From Chloropicon primus (lineage: Eukaryota; Chlorophyta; Chloropicophyceae; Chloropicales; Chloropicaceae), in NCBI GenBank assembly GCA_023205875.1, contig CP060757.1:434001-498000 (forward strand): 64,000 bases of DNA, in the 5' to 3' direction. The position numbers and the translations under genes were made by a program. The stretch's first letter is position 1, and the number at the start of each line of letters is the position of its first letter. Below the pieces are notes generated by a model that searched no databases, had not been told where the DNA came from, and saw only the letters and a list, made by a program, of their open reading frames with translations. Shown here one piece after another: positions 37,229 through 47,055 of this stretch.

Positions 37229-40200
37229 ATGGAGGGGAACGTGGTGAAAGGGAAGGACGTGTGGCCGGAAGGCTGCCCAAGGACGTGCCCTGGAATATTC
37301 GGCGAAGGGTGCGGGGCGTTGGTGCGATTCTTCTCCGTCACTGGCGACGCTGGGTCCGCGGGGACTTCGAGCGGAGGTGACGCTCACGGCGGAAAACGTG
37401 GGTACTACGCGTGCACGGCCTCCAAGTGCAGGTACAGGTGGGAGAACGTGCGCACGGGGCGGGACTGCGAGTTTGCGGTTTCTTTCTCGGCCGTCTCGGT
37501 GACGAGGTTCAAGCTGGAGCTGATCTCTCCCACGCCCACCAAAGTGGACTCCCTGATGCGAGAGACTGGACTCGAAGGGGCGCTGAGGTCGGCCAGCATC
37601 CACTACGTGGTGGAGAGGGAGGGGTTTCAGGTGAGCTTCGACCTCAAGGACTACAACTCCGTGATGGAAAAAGTGGCGAGGAGCAACTTGAAAGTCCATG
37701 CCAAGCACCTCATTCCCAAGTCAACGCTATCGGGTCTGAGGTGGGCCCGCGAGAAGAAGTGGGACTCAAAAGTCGAGTCGATCTACGGTCGAATGCCGCG
37801 CGGCCTGAGGGACAAGCTCCTTCCGTTTCAGAAGGAGGGAGTGAAGTTCGGCATAAGTAGGGGGTGCCGGTGCCTCGTTGCGGACGACATGGGTGTCGGC
37901 AAAACGATTCAGGCCATTGCCATGTCTGCTTGCTACATGGACTCCTGGCCGCTGCTTATTGTGGTGCCAGCAAGCCTGAGGCTCTCTTGGGCGAATGAGC
38001 TCGAGAAGTGGCTGCCCACCGTGCTCCAGCCCTCTGATATCCACGTAATCTTCTCCAGCGACGACAAGCTCTCGTTGAATTACAACCAGGAGCTGCCGAA
38101 AGTCACCATCGTTTCCTACAAGATGCTGGAGATCCTCGTCGAGGAGATCAGCTCCTGCAACTGGGGCATCGTCATTGTGGACGAGAGCCACAACATTCGA
38201 AGCACGATGAAGAAGCGAGACAGCAAACAGACCGAGGCCGCTCAAATGGTCGTCCGAAAGACGCCCAAAGCGATTTTACTGACGGGAACGCCCTCCCTCA
38301 GCAAGCCATACGACCTGTTCGCCCAGGCGGAGGCCCTTTCCCCGGGGCTGTTGGGCAAGAGCAAGCAAGAGTACTCGAAGAATTACTGCGAGAGGACTTT
38401 CGTGAAAACGAGATCCAAGGCCACGTTCATGAGCGTCTCGGGAGGGAGGAGGCTGGAAGAGCTCAACGTGCTTCTGAACAACACCATTATGATCCGCAGG
38501 AGGAAGGAGGACGTGCTGGCAGAGCTACCTCCGAAGAGAAGACAGGTGTTGTACATCAATCCGATAGGCAAACCTGCCCGGGAGGATGGAAACCTCGAAG
38601 CTGGTCTTGATGCCGAGGATGTGAACTACCTTACCACGGGTCGGATGAAGTGCGACCCTGTCTGCGAGTGGCTGAGGAACGCCCTGAGAAACTCGGCGGT
38701 GGACACAAAGTTCCTCATCTTTGGGCACCACATCGATGTGATGGACAAGATTCAGACCAAAGTTCTGGAGCAGGACAGCTCATTCGATTATGTGAGAATA
38801 GACGGGAGCACCCCGTCGCTTCTGCGGCAAGACTATGTGAAAAAGTTTCACACATCTCTTTCCTGCAGGTGTGCCCTCCTTTCCCTTACAGCGGCCGGTG
38901 TTGGCCTTGACTTCAGCTCTGCACACATAGTTGTCTTCGCCGAGCTGCCCAAGCAGGTTTCAATCCTAGAGCAGGCCGAAGCCCGTGTTCACAGGAAAGG
39001 TTTGCAATTTCCGGTGAATGTCTATTTCATGTGCGCCAAGGATACCATGGATGAGCGCCTTTGGCTGAACCTTGGCACGTCACTGAACAAGCTCAAGATG
39101 GTTCACGACGGCCGCCTGGCCCAGGCCTTCAGCGACACGCGGGCGGCGCCATTGTCTGATGGCTCCGCAGTGCCAGGAATGGACGTAACGAGGTCGACCT
39201 CGAAGGAAGTCAAGGATAACGGCTCGGCATCCGATGTCCAAGCTGATGAAGAAACCGGGAGTCGTCCTGCAGACGCCGGAGTTGATCACAAGGGCAAGGG
39301 TTTGGGCACTGGTGTTGTCCCCTTCGTGGAGATCAGCAAGCACACCGATAGGATTCACTTGCACTCAAGTCGCGATGGGACTTCCCCTCTGCGGGTGAAC
39401 ACTTCTTTCGAAGACATCGATACAGCTCTCGGGGACTCTTGCGTTGGTTTTAGCGCTAAAGTCGACATCGACGGTACCACAAAGCTCCTGAAGCAGTTTC
39501 GAGAGGAGTGGAATGTTCTGAGAGCTTATGACAAGTTTCTGGTGAGGGGCAAGGTGATCGAACTTCCTTTGAACTTGGGGAGCATTGCCTCTGGAAGCAA
39601 ATGCGAGGATAAAAAATGCATGGACAGGCACCTCCCCGTCGAGAGAATCGCGGCAAAGCTCCCGGTTGGAGCGGAGTACAAAGAGGCTCTCATCGCGGGA
39701 AATGAATCGAAGGGAAGGGAGTCCACCAAGGTTCAGGTGGCTGTGTCCAGCACCGGAGAGAAATTATGCTCGCTTTGCATGAAACCGAGTGCCTCTGCTA
39801 TCGGACCGACCGCTTGCCGTGAGGCCGGAGATGTGCTGTACATCACATCGAAGAGAGACTTGTATTGCTCCAGCACATGCTACGACAGGGCCTCCCTCTC
39901 CTCAAGCTCTAGTTACGTCCGGAGGAAGCTGCGGGAAATCGAAAAGGGTGTCTGCCAAACCTGCAGTCTCGACTGCATCAAACTCGTGGGGGCCCTGAGG
40001 GCCGTGAAGCCCAAGGGAAAGTCTGCACTTGACCTCAAGGAAGCCGTGGAAGAGCGCAGGAAGATTCTTTACGCGTACTCTGAGACGTTTTCGCGAAGGG
40101 GGTTCGGTGCATTGCGAGAGAGGCTGCTGATGCAGCCCATCGAAGGAAATGCGTGGCAGGCAGACCACGTCGTGGCCGTCTTCCAGGGGGGCGGTTGCGC

Positions 40201-40567
40201 TGGCTTGGACAACATGAGAACCCTGTGCGTTTGTTGTCACAAGGAGGTTACCGCGGAGCAGGCCAAGCTGAGAGCTCGGGAGAGAAGACAGAGGCTTGGA
40301 TTGGATCCGAATCCGCCGTCAACAAACCGCAAAGCGAACAAGAGGCTGAAATACCAAGTTGTCAGGAGAGGATCGAAACGAGCCAAGGCGAAGAAACATC
40401 TCAGCGAATCCGAAGATACCGAGGAGGAGTCCCAGGACCACGGCCCACTGCACTGCGAAGAAGAGCAGGAGATCCATCCCACGCTGAGACGAAGGAACAG
40501 GGACAAAAACCGCAAGGGGAAGTATTTGAGCGATTCAGAGGACGACAGCGAAGACAACTCTCCATAG
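37229..40567 (+). CDS. ZRANB3-like SNF2 annealing helicase with HNH nuclease domain
   Basis: This single exon of 1112 residues starts at ATG 37229. An N-terminal GRF-like Cys cluster (CPRTCPGIFGEGCG to CTASKCRYRWEN) precedes a SMARCAL1/ZRANB3-type SNF2 motor: LLPFQKEGVKFGISRGCRCL, DDMGVGKT (Walker A), VDESHN (motif II), LTGTPSLSKPYDLF, and the C-lobe with LSLTAAGVGLDF and EQAEARVHRKG. The C-terminal part has a zinc-like Cys cluster (CSLCMK, CSSTCYD), then an HNH motif (QADHVVAV, MRTLCVCCHKE). It matches the domain order of ZRANB3, which remodels stalled replication forks; the nuclease core looks intact. The tail is Lys/Glu-rich and probably nuclear-targeting. Confidence 0.9.
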   Translation: MEGNVVKGKDVWPEGCPRTCPGIFGEGCGALVRFFSVTGDAGSAGTSSGGDAHGGKRGYYACTASKCRYRWENVRTGRDCEFAVSFSAVSVTRFKLELISPTPTKVDSLMRETGLEGALRSASIHYVVEREGFQVSFDLKDYNSVMEKVARSNLKVHAKHLIPKSTLSGLRWAREKKWDSKVESIYGRMPRGLRDKLLPFQKEGVKFGISRGCRCLVADDMGVGKTIQAIAMSACYMDSWPLLIVVPASLRLSWANELEKWLPTVLQPSDIHVIFSSDDKLSLNYNQELPKVTIVSYKMLEILVEEISSCNWGIVIVDESHNIRSTMKKRDSKQTEAAQMVVRKTPKAILLTGTPSLSKPYDLFAQAEALSPGLLGKSKQEYSKNYCERTFVKTRSKATFMSVSGGRRLEELNVLLNNTIMIRRRKEDVLAELPPKRRQVLYINPIGKPAREDGNLEAGLDAEDVNYLTTGRMKCDPVCEWLRNALRNSAVDTKFLIFGHHIDVMDKIQTKVLEQDSSFDYVRIDGSTPSLLRQDYVKKFHTSLSCRCALLSLTAAGVGLDFSSAHIVVFAELPKQVSILEQAEARVHRKGLQFPVNVYFMCAKDTMDERLWLNLGTSLNKLKMVHDGRLAQAFSDTRAAPLSDGSAVPGMDVTRSTSKEVKDNGSASDVQADEETGSRPADAGVDHKGKGLGTGVVPFVEISKHTDRIHLHSSRDGTSPLRVNTSFEDIDTALGDSCVGFSAKVDIDGTTKLLKQFREEWNVLRAYDKFLVRGKVIELPLNLGSIASGSKCEDKKCMDRHLPVERIAAKLPVGAEYKEALIAGNESKGRESTKVQVAVSSTGEKLCSLCMKPSASAIGPTACREAGDVLYITSKRDLYCSSTCYDRASLSSSSSYVRRKLREIEKGVCQTCSLDCIKLVGALRAVKPKGKSALDLKEAVEERRKILYAYSETFSRRGFGALRERLLMQPIEGNAWQADHVVAVFQGGGCAGLDNMRTLCVCCHKEVTAEQAKLRARERRQRLGLDPNPPSTNRKANKRLKYQVVRRGSKRAKAKKHLSESEDTEEESQDHGPLHCEEEQEIHPTLRRRNRDKNRKGKYLSDSEDDSEDNSP

Positions 40568-40686
40568 CTTGTTTCGTGCAGCACTAGTGTACTATTTATT
40601 GTCTTTGTTTATTGTGTATTATATAAGCGTTTTCTTCTGTACAACGTTTCGCTTCCCCTGGCGAAGCTCCTCTTTGCTCGCCAAGC

Positions 40687-41073
40687 TCAAGCTGTTCTCG
40701 CTTCCAGCTGTTGCATGGGGTCCCCCTCTTCCCGCTTCCCCGCGTCGGCCAAAGGATCGTTGGCCCACACTGGGTCTTTGGAGCCCAGCCCGCCCTTCTT
40801 TGGCGGTTGGGCGTACGATACCGAGAGCGTCTTCCCGTTTATCTCCGCACAGTGCATGTTATCCTTCGCAGCCAAGGCGTCCTCCTTGAGCTCGAACTCG
40901 ACGAAGCCAAACCCCCTGTGCTTCCCTGTCTTGAAGTCCAAAGGGATGTTTACGTCCTTCACTTCACCGAACGGCACGAATGCCGCACGCACCAAGCTCG
41001 CATCGACCCCTTCGTCCAAGCCTCCCACGTAAAGCGTCCTCTTGTTCGCCCGTCCCTCGTTCCACCATGACAT
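40687..41073 (-). CDS. RRM RNA-binding protein similar to the PPIE N-terminal RRM
   Basis: A 128-residue single-exon protein consisting almost only of one RRM: RNP2 TLYVGGL and RNP1 HRGFGFVEFE, with LDFKTGKHRGFG and AAKDNMHCAEINGKTLSVSY. Sequence and the tail (PVWANDPLADA) resemble the RRM of the spliceosomal cyclophilin PPIE and the plant stand-alone version. No cyclophilin domain follows, so it is likely a small nuclear RNA-binding factor. ATG 41073 is the first in frame. Confidence 0.88.
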   Translation of the reverse strand: MSWWNEGRANKRTLYVGGLDEGVDASLVRAAFVPFGEVKDVNIPLDFKTGKHRGFGFVEFELKEDALAAKDNMHCAEINGKTLSVSYAQPPKKGGLGSKDPVWANDPLADAGKREEGDPMQQLEARTA

Positions 41074-41536
41074 AGCTCACCCGACCTAAACTCACCCAAG
41101 TGCCCAAGTGATCGAACGACCTCCCGCGGTCCAAATCCTACAAAAGAACCGTCAATCGAAAGCTCGTGAGACGAACTATGACGCTATTACCCTCTCCCTC
41201 GGCACAAGCGCCTCCCTCGTCGCCCACGCTCCCCTCGAGTCTCCTCGTCCTTCGCCTCTCCCAGTTTCTTCTGTTTGAACTTCGGAGGAGGGGTCCCCTC
41301 ATCCCATGGAAAGCCAGGAGCGCCTTTGGAGAGGGGCAAGACCAGTGGGAGAGGGGCAAGGCCAGAGGCGAAGGAGAGTCATTGGAGGGCGGGAGGGACG
41401 AGAGGAAGGTCCCGGAAGGTGACACTTTTCTTACCTTACCTTTTCTTTGACATTCCTTGGGGAGGAAAAGAGTGAGAGAGAGAGAGAAGTTGTTGTTTGA
41501 CTCGGAAGGACTTTGAGTTGGTGAAGTTTTGGCAGT
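41074..41536. promoter_or_regulatory. Shared 5' region of divergent genes
   Basis: 463 bp separate the starts of the RRM gene and the next gene. A (GA)n tract at 41471-41487 lies 50 bp upstream of the plus-strand start. No gene was recognised. Confidence 0.55.
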
Positions 41537-42571
41537 ATGAGTATGGGCTCCTTGCTGTGCGAGAAGCGTTTGTATAACGTGGAGTCCGTGGAGACTGCGG
41601 CTCTGGACGTGCAAGTTGTGGGCGTGGACTTTCCGACGGTGCCGTTCATCTCGGGCGAGGTGGAGAAGCTGGAGTACAACTTGCCACCCAAGTGGGAAAA
41701 GAGGAGGCTGCAAGCTCTGGCGAAGAAAGCGAGGCTGGAGCTTGCGAAGCCGAGGCCCAAGACGTCGCCTTACAGGACAAAGTCGCTAGGAAGAAGGCTG
41801 AAGGACAATAACAGGGGGAAGGAGACGTTGGCCTACGTTGCGGAGAAAGACAGGGCGACGAGCGAAAGGAACCTGCTCAAGTGCTCCAGGGTGTCACTGA
41901 CAATCCAGAAGGAAAGAGAGTCGCTCACGACTCCGATGCAGAAGAACCCAAGGTTGACCACGCCCTCAAGAAGGGAAAGGGCGTTGAGCATGGAGGCCAT
42001 CACTAGGGAGAGGCCCTCGACATCGCATCCTGCTCTTGGGAGGTCGGTACCGTCAGTAAGCATGGAGCTTCCGGACCAGTCCTCCTCTCAAGGGAAGGGA
42101 AGCGACTCGCCGAGGGTGAGGAGCCACTCGGCGAAACCCGGAAGCGGCAACAGTCACATCATTCACAACCTACCGAAAGCGAAGCAGACGTACCAAAAGC
42201 CAACTCAAAAAACCTACAAGACGAGGACAAGCCAGTAAGTCGTCAGTTTACTTTGACACCAAAGGAAGGTGCTTTTGAGATAGCGTTGGACTGACTCTTT
42301 CCTACTTCTTCTTCCGTCTAGATACGCCGAGCGGGTGAAAGCGGTGAGGAAGCTTCAAATCCAATCCCACAACGAGCTGTCGGAAAGGCTTGCTACTTTG
42401 AACATGGACCTTAGCATGAAGGACGTCAGCACGAAGGAAAGGAACCGACCTTGGCTGCTATACCAGCAAAGGCAGCAGCAGGAGAACAACATGCACGGGC
42501 CTGCAAAGAAAGAGACCCCTCCGGCATTCCTGCCAAACTCTCCGATGTCAAAATCTGCAGTCTGCAGGTAG
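41537..42571 (+). CDS. Basic protein of unknown function
   Basis: Two exons, 41537-42234 and 42322-42571, are joined across an 87 bp GT-AG intron; the junction completes a Gln codon (TRTS-Q-YAERVKA). The protein of about 315 residues is very basic (long runs of K, R, S, T and P) and mostly disordered. The first 60 residues (MSMGSLLCEKRLYNVESVET) and the second-exon helix (AERVKAVRKLQIQSHNELSE) look most ordered. I do not recognise a family. Its tail overlaps nothing but ends only 56 bp from the convergent MT-A70 gene, with TGTAA at 42608-42612. A microtubule- or nucleic-acid-binding role is possible but unproven. Confidence 0.75.
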
Positions 42572-42627
42572 CGGGGAAGAGCAACACTTAGGTTTTGAGA
42601 ACACACTTGTAATTTAATCGATATTGT

Positions 42628-44046
42628 TTACAAAGTTTGGACCACGCGCGATGGCTTGGTTTGCTCCACGACGTGGGTCCAGCCCTTCCGGGGACCGTCC
42701 GGGGAGGACCACAGCTCGAGCGCCCTGCCCTCAAAGCTCGGAAGGAGGGTCTCGATGGCCTTGTAGGTCTCGTCAGGAGTTTTCTTGTGGCCGTCGATCG
42801 AGGTCCGCAGGCAGTCCAGCACCACGTCGGGGTTCCTCTGGTGCCTCAGCTCGATGTCTTTCCCCTCGTTGTCCTTGCGGAAGATGTACAGGGTCGAGTG
42901 GCACTTCCTCGTGTACTTGCACTCGCCGTGGATCATCTTGTTGTTGGGGAGCATCTGGACCCAGGTCAAGTTCTCCACGTAAACGTAGTTCTGCCTGTGC
43001 ATCAGCTCGCAGACCTTTTGCACGTCCCCCTTGTCGATCCAGATGAAGACAAAGCCGGTCGGGCACAGCTTGGTCAGTGGAATCCTCTTCAGGCAGTGGA
43101 GCTTGTCGGTCACGGTCTCGTCGTCGCTCTCCTCCACCACCCAGTCCGGGTTTATGAGAACCGCAACGTAGGTCTCCTCCCTCCTGAGCGCGTTGAAGTT
43201 CATCTCCGCGATGCACCCCTCGCGAACCACGCGGCAGTCCGGTTCCGGCGCCATGACTCGCTTCCTGTAGGGCTTGACGCTCCTGCACCACGACAGGGGC
43301 ACCGGGGGCGGAGGGATTCTCATCAGCTGGGGCAGGGTGTGGTCCACGACCCTCACCTTCTTCTGCACGTAGACCCCCGTGTCCTTGCTCGGAACGGTCA
43401 CCAGTCTGAACAGGGTCTGGTCCCCCCAAATGTCTTCCTCCTCCGCCTCGAAGGCCTCCCTTTTGATCCTGGAAGCAGAGCTCGAAGATGCGATCCTCTG
43501 GGCTTTCTCCACCTCGTGGATGTTGACAAGCTTCTTCCTCCTCAAAGCTTGCTGAAGCTTGGGCCTCCTTCTCTTCTGAAAATCGTCGTCGTCGTCGTCG
43601 GACTGGGACGATTGGGAACCCCCGCGGCAAGGCGAGCCTCCTTCTTTGGAGTCCAATGACTTCCCAACCGCCGTCGTCGGTGTGAAACTCTGGAACGGTT
43701 TGCTGGGCAGAACCCCGCGATCTGCAACTCGTGTGCTGTCTCCCTCGCACCTCGGAGTCTTCCCAGCCGAGTAGCGCCTCACGATACAATCCATCTCCAG
43801 GAGGAAGTCATCATCCTCGAAAACTCTCTCCTCCTCCTCCTTTGGATGAGGATGATGTTGTTGATGTTGATGTTGTTGTTGATGTTGATGATGATGTCTC
43901 TGTCGCACGTAACCGCTTCTGTCCCTCTCCGCGCCTAACCTATCCGGGATTGACGTCCTTCGGAAGTACGTCTCGACAAGGCTATCCACCTCTCCAAGGA
44001 ACGCCTCGTCGAACTCCTCCTCCTCCTCCTCCTCCTCCTCCTCCAT
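42628..44046 (-). CDS. MT-A70 family methyltransferase-like protein with altered active-site motif
   Basis: This single exon encodes 472 residues. The last 250 match the MT-A70 fold: YVAVLINPDWVVE at the catalytic loop, LKRIPLTKLCPTGFVFIWID, VYVENLTWVQML, CHSTLYIFRKD and KTPDETYKAIETLLP. At the catalytic position it reads NPDW, not DPPW, so classic adenine methylation is doubtful, as in METTL14 or ciliate MTA9 partner subunits. The N-terminal half is acidic and low-complexity with a His/Gln tract encoded by repeated GTTGAT units at 43857-43894. A partner catalytic subunit must be elsewhere. It starts 84 bp from the divergent eIF2B gene. Confidence 0.85.
   Translation of the reverse strand: MEEEEEEEEEEFDEAFLGEVDSLVETYFRRTSIPDRLGAERDRSGYVRQRHHHQHQQQHQHQQHHPHPKEEEERVFEDDDFLLEMDCIVRRYSAGKTPRCEGDSTRVADRGVLPSKPFQSFTPTTAVGKSLDSKEGGSPCRGGSQSSQSDDDDDDFQKRRRPKLQQALRRKKLVNIHEVEKAQRIASSSSASRIKREAFEAEEEDIWGDQTLFRLVTVPSKDTGVYVQKKVRVVDHTLPQLMRIPPPPVPLSWCRSVKPYRKRVMAPEPDCRVVREGCIAEMNFNALRREETYVAVLINPDWVVEESDDETVTDKLHCLKRIPLTKLCPTGFVFIWIDKGDVQKVCELMHRQNYVYVENLTWVQMLPNNKMIHGECKYTRKCHSTLYIFRKDNEGKDIELRHQRNPDVVLDCLRTSIDGHKKTPDETYKAIETLLPSFEGRALELWSSPDGPRKGWTHVVEQTKPSRVVQTL
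43857..43894 (-). repeat. GTTGAT-type hexamer repeat inside the MT-A70 coding region
   Basis: Imperfect tandem copies of GTTGAT/GATGTT on the plus strand encode the His/Gln-rich tract of the MT-A70 protein on the minus strand. The tract is in frame and probably variable in length among strains. Confidence 0.75.
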
Positions 44047-44130
44047 GACCGCCGAAAACGGCCGGCCAGCAGATCTTTATTTTTGATCCTCGCCAGCGTC
44101 GACCCTTGCCGCCAAGGAAACCCCATTCTC

Positions 44131-44247
44131 ATGACGGACAAGATAGGAAGGCACGGGCAGAAGCACGGCGTCGTCGCAGTCGTCCTCAGTGGAGGTAAGT
44201 CACACTCTCGGGCGCACATTCGCCTCCCTCCCTTGCTCTCTCTCTCC

Positions 44248-44290
<43 letters not shown>

Positions 44291-46086
44291 GTTTCGCCTT
44301 CCTTGCTATGCTTTGCTTTGCTTTGCATTGCTTGGGAATGGTTCCCCTTGCTTGCTTGAGTGAGCGAGTGACTGATATGCTGGGGTTTGATTGTGCAGGG
44401 TTCGAGGACGAGCTGTTTCCGTTGTGCAAGAAGGCGGCGGATGGCGGTGGTGATGGGTACGATGGGGGAAGCAGAGCGGAAGAGGGAACGAGGACGGAGG
44501 GGAGTACGGCCCCGAGCGAGGGGAGAGAAGGCGGGGAGGACGGTGAAGTGGAGGGGTCTCTGATCCCCCTGGCGAACACCCCTCTCCTCCTGTACCCGCT
44601 GCTGCGTCTGGAGGACCTCTTTACTCCCGCGGGTCTCCGTTCGGTCGCGATAGCCTGCACCAGCGAGGAAGAGGCGGGAGCCGTGAGGCGTTGGGTGCAC
44701 CAGAGGTACGCCTCTCAACCGTCGAGGCCCCACGTGATAGCGATAAGTGGGGAGACTGCCGTCAGCGACGCGGACGTGGTCGCCCAGGCGTTCCACCAGG
44801 GTCTCGGGAGCGAGTTCGACCTCGCGAAGAACGTGATTGTTATGCGAGGCAACCTGGTTTCTGATGTGCAGCTGGAAGCCGTCGTGGCTTCCCACAGGCT
44901 GAGGAACGCGACCGCGACCGTGATGTTGGCGCGGCCAAGGGACGAGCAGACCGTCCTGACATCGTCCAAAAAGGGCGGAAAGGCCGTTGTCGCGAAGCCG
45001 AGCAAGTCCAAGGCTCCGAAGACCTACGTTGGCCTGGACGACGAGCGAAAGAGGCTCTGCCTCTGGATGAGCGAGGCGTCCATGAACGGAGGAAAGCCGC
45101 TTCCGAACGGGAAGATGCCTCAGGTCAAGCAGCTGCAGCTGCCGAGGAGGGTTCTCAAGTCGGTGGGCCACGTGAACATATCGTCGAATCTGATCGACAC
45201 GGAGCTGGCCGTGTTCAACAGGGATGTCTTTGACGGAAGGATTGCGGCGGAGCTGATGCAGAACGACGAGGGCCTCGGGTCGGTCTCGGGGCACCTCATC
45301 CCCCACCTCGTCAAGCAGCAGTTTGACAACGGGGCCAAGGAGGGAAAGCTAGAGCAGAACAGGGGCGAGAGCGGCGACAAGGGCGCGGCGACGGGGGTGA
45401 AGATGAGCTTGAACGTCGACAGAGGGAGCGGGGAGGGCGGAAGCGGCCACGACAGGGTGGCCCTCGAGCTGAGCACCAAGAAGAGCAACCACGGAAGCAG
45501 CGGGGACCAGCTTTCGTTCGAGAAGCTCCAGGAGGTGATCGCCGAGATGACCCACTGCAGCTCTGTGGGGGAGAAGACCTCGGACGGCCAGACCCGGACG
45601 CTGCAAGAGCAGCAGGGCCAGGGCCTGTGCTCCGTCTACATCGTCCCGCCGGAGAATTATTGTGCCAAGGTCGACACGATCGAGACGTATGGGGAAATCA
45701 GCAAAGATTTGACTTCGGCTGAGTTCGGCCACCTGCTGCCTTCCACCACCACGCACTCCCAGCCGACCGAGATTGGCTCCAAGACCACCATAGGGAGCGG
45801 GTGCCTGTTCGGAGACGGCGTCAAGTTGGGAGACAAGTGCAGCGTGAAGAGATCCATTCTGGGCACCCGGTGCACCCTGGGAAATAACGTCAAGATCGTA
45901 AACTCCGTGATCATGGACGGCACCGTCATCGGCGACGGCTCCCATATCCAGAACTGCGTTCTGTGCAAGTTCGTCAAGATGGGCGAGAAGTGCACCCTCA
46001 AGGACTGCAACTTGGGGGCCCACTGGGCCCTCGAGGACGAGATGGAGCACAGGGGGGAGACTCTCGCCCACGGGCACACCCTCTAA
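44131..46086 (+). CDS. EIF2B3: Translation initiation factor eIF2B gamma subunit
   Basis: Two exons, 44131-44194 and 44399-46086, join at a Gly codon (VVLSG-G-FEDELFPL). eIF2B exchanges GDP for GTP on eIF2 in the cytosol. The N-terminal nucleotidyltransferase-like domain is degenerate in sequence (AVVLSGGFEDELFPL instead of a canonical GGxGxRL motif), as usual for this subunit. A Gly/Glu-rich insertion follows at about 35-70 of the mature part. The C-terminus is a left-handed beta helix of hexapeptides (IGSKTTIGSGCLFGDGVKLG, CTLGNNVKIVNSVIM). The intron (204 bp) carries a (CT)n tract and is a multiple of three without stop, so retention would stay in frame. Confidence 0.9.
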
Positions 46087-46284
46087 CAATACCCCTAATT
46101 ATTCGGTTCCGTACACCGCATTGCAAAATAAGTTATGATCCTCTTGAGTCCTAGGAAACTCCTCCCTCCAGAAGAAAAGAGCCCAATCTTCCCCACGAGG
46201 AGCCACAAGTGGATAAGGAGATTGTGGAGGAGGAGAGAGGGGAAGAGAGAGAGACGGACGGGCTTGACTTATACGTGAGAGTTC

Positions 46285-47055
46285 ATGGTGGCGCGGGTGT
46301 GTGCAGCGGGGAGAGGGGGGTGCCAATGCGGGTTGGCACGAGCAGCCACGAGGAGGGCAACCTCGGTGGGTGCGTTGGCGAGGCCAGGGGTCGGGCACCA
46401 CCCGGGGCAAGGTGGTGAAGGTGGTGTACTGGGAACGCGCCGCGAGAGGTCGTCCTGCGTCCGGGTGGAGGCTTACCAGAGCCAGGGCAGCCGGAGGGGG
46501 GGCTACCGCGGCCGGGGTCCGCCCAAGCCCCGCGGCCCGCCGAAGAACGACGAGATTCGCGGCAAGGAGGTCCGCGTCATCGGGAGCCAGAGGGAGAACT
46601 TGGGCGTGCTGCCGACCCAGGAGGCCCTTTCCATGGCCGCCGGAGAGGGCCTGGACCTCGTTTTGGTGACGCCTGACGCCAAACCCCCAGTCTGCCGGAT
46701 CGTGGACTACGGGAAGTTTCTCTACGAGCAGGAGAAGAAGAAGAAGGAGGCCAAGAAGGGCCAGAGCAAGGCGAAGAGCGCGGTGAAGGAGCTCAAGTTG
46801 AGGCCGAACACCGACGTCCACGACTACAACGTGCGGCTGAAAAAGTGCTTGCAGTTCTTGGGCAAGGGGAACAAGGTCAAGATCACTGTCGTGTTCAACG
46901 GGAGGGACATGGCGTACAAGGACAAGGGAAGGGAGCTGCTGGAGAGGTTTCGGGAGGACGTGGACGGGGCCGGGCACGTGGACGGGAGACCCAGCATGCA
47001 AGGAAGGCAGATGATGATGTACATCAACCCGGGGCTGAACAAGGAGAGCAAGTAG
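46285..47055 (+). CDS. Organellar translation initiation factor IF-3
   Basis: This single exon encodes 256 residues; the first 80 are basic and Arg/Gly/Ala-rich, a typical organelle transit peptide. The bacterial-type IF-3 follows: NDEIRGKEVRVIGSQRENLG, the N-domain motif AKPPVCRIVDYGKFLYEQ, a Lys-rich linker, and the C-domain KELKLRPNTDVHDYNVRLKK, FNGRDMAYKDKGRELLERF and RQMMMYINP. IF-3 keeps ribosomal subunits apart and checks start codons in plastids or mitochondria; plastid is more likely but not decided by the sequence. No upstream exon is needed. Confidence 0.93.
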   Translation: MVARVCAAGRGGCQCGLARAATRRATSVGALARPGVGHHPGQGGEGGVLGTRRERSSCVRVEAYQSQGSRRGGYRGRGPPKPRGPPKNDEIRGKEVRVIGSQRENLGVLPTQEALSMAAGEGLDLVLVTPDAKPPVCRIVDYGKFLYEQEKKKKEAKKGQSKAKSAVKELKLRPNTDVHDYNVRLKKCLQFLGKGNKVKITVVFNGRDMAYKDKGRELLERFREDVDGAGHVDGRPSMQGRQMMMYINPGLNKESK

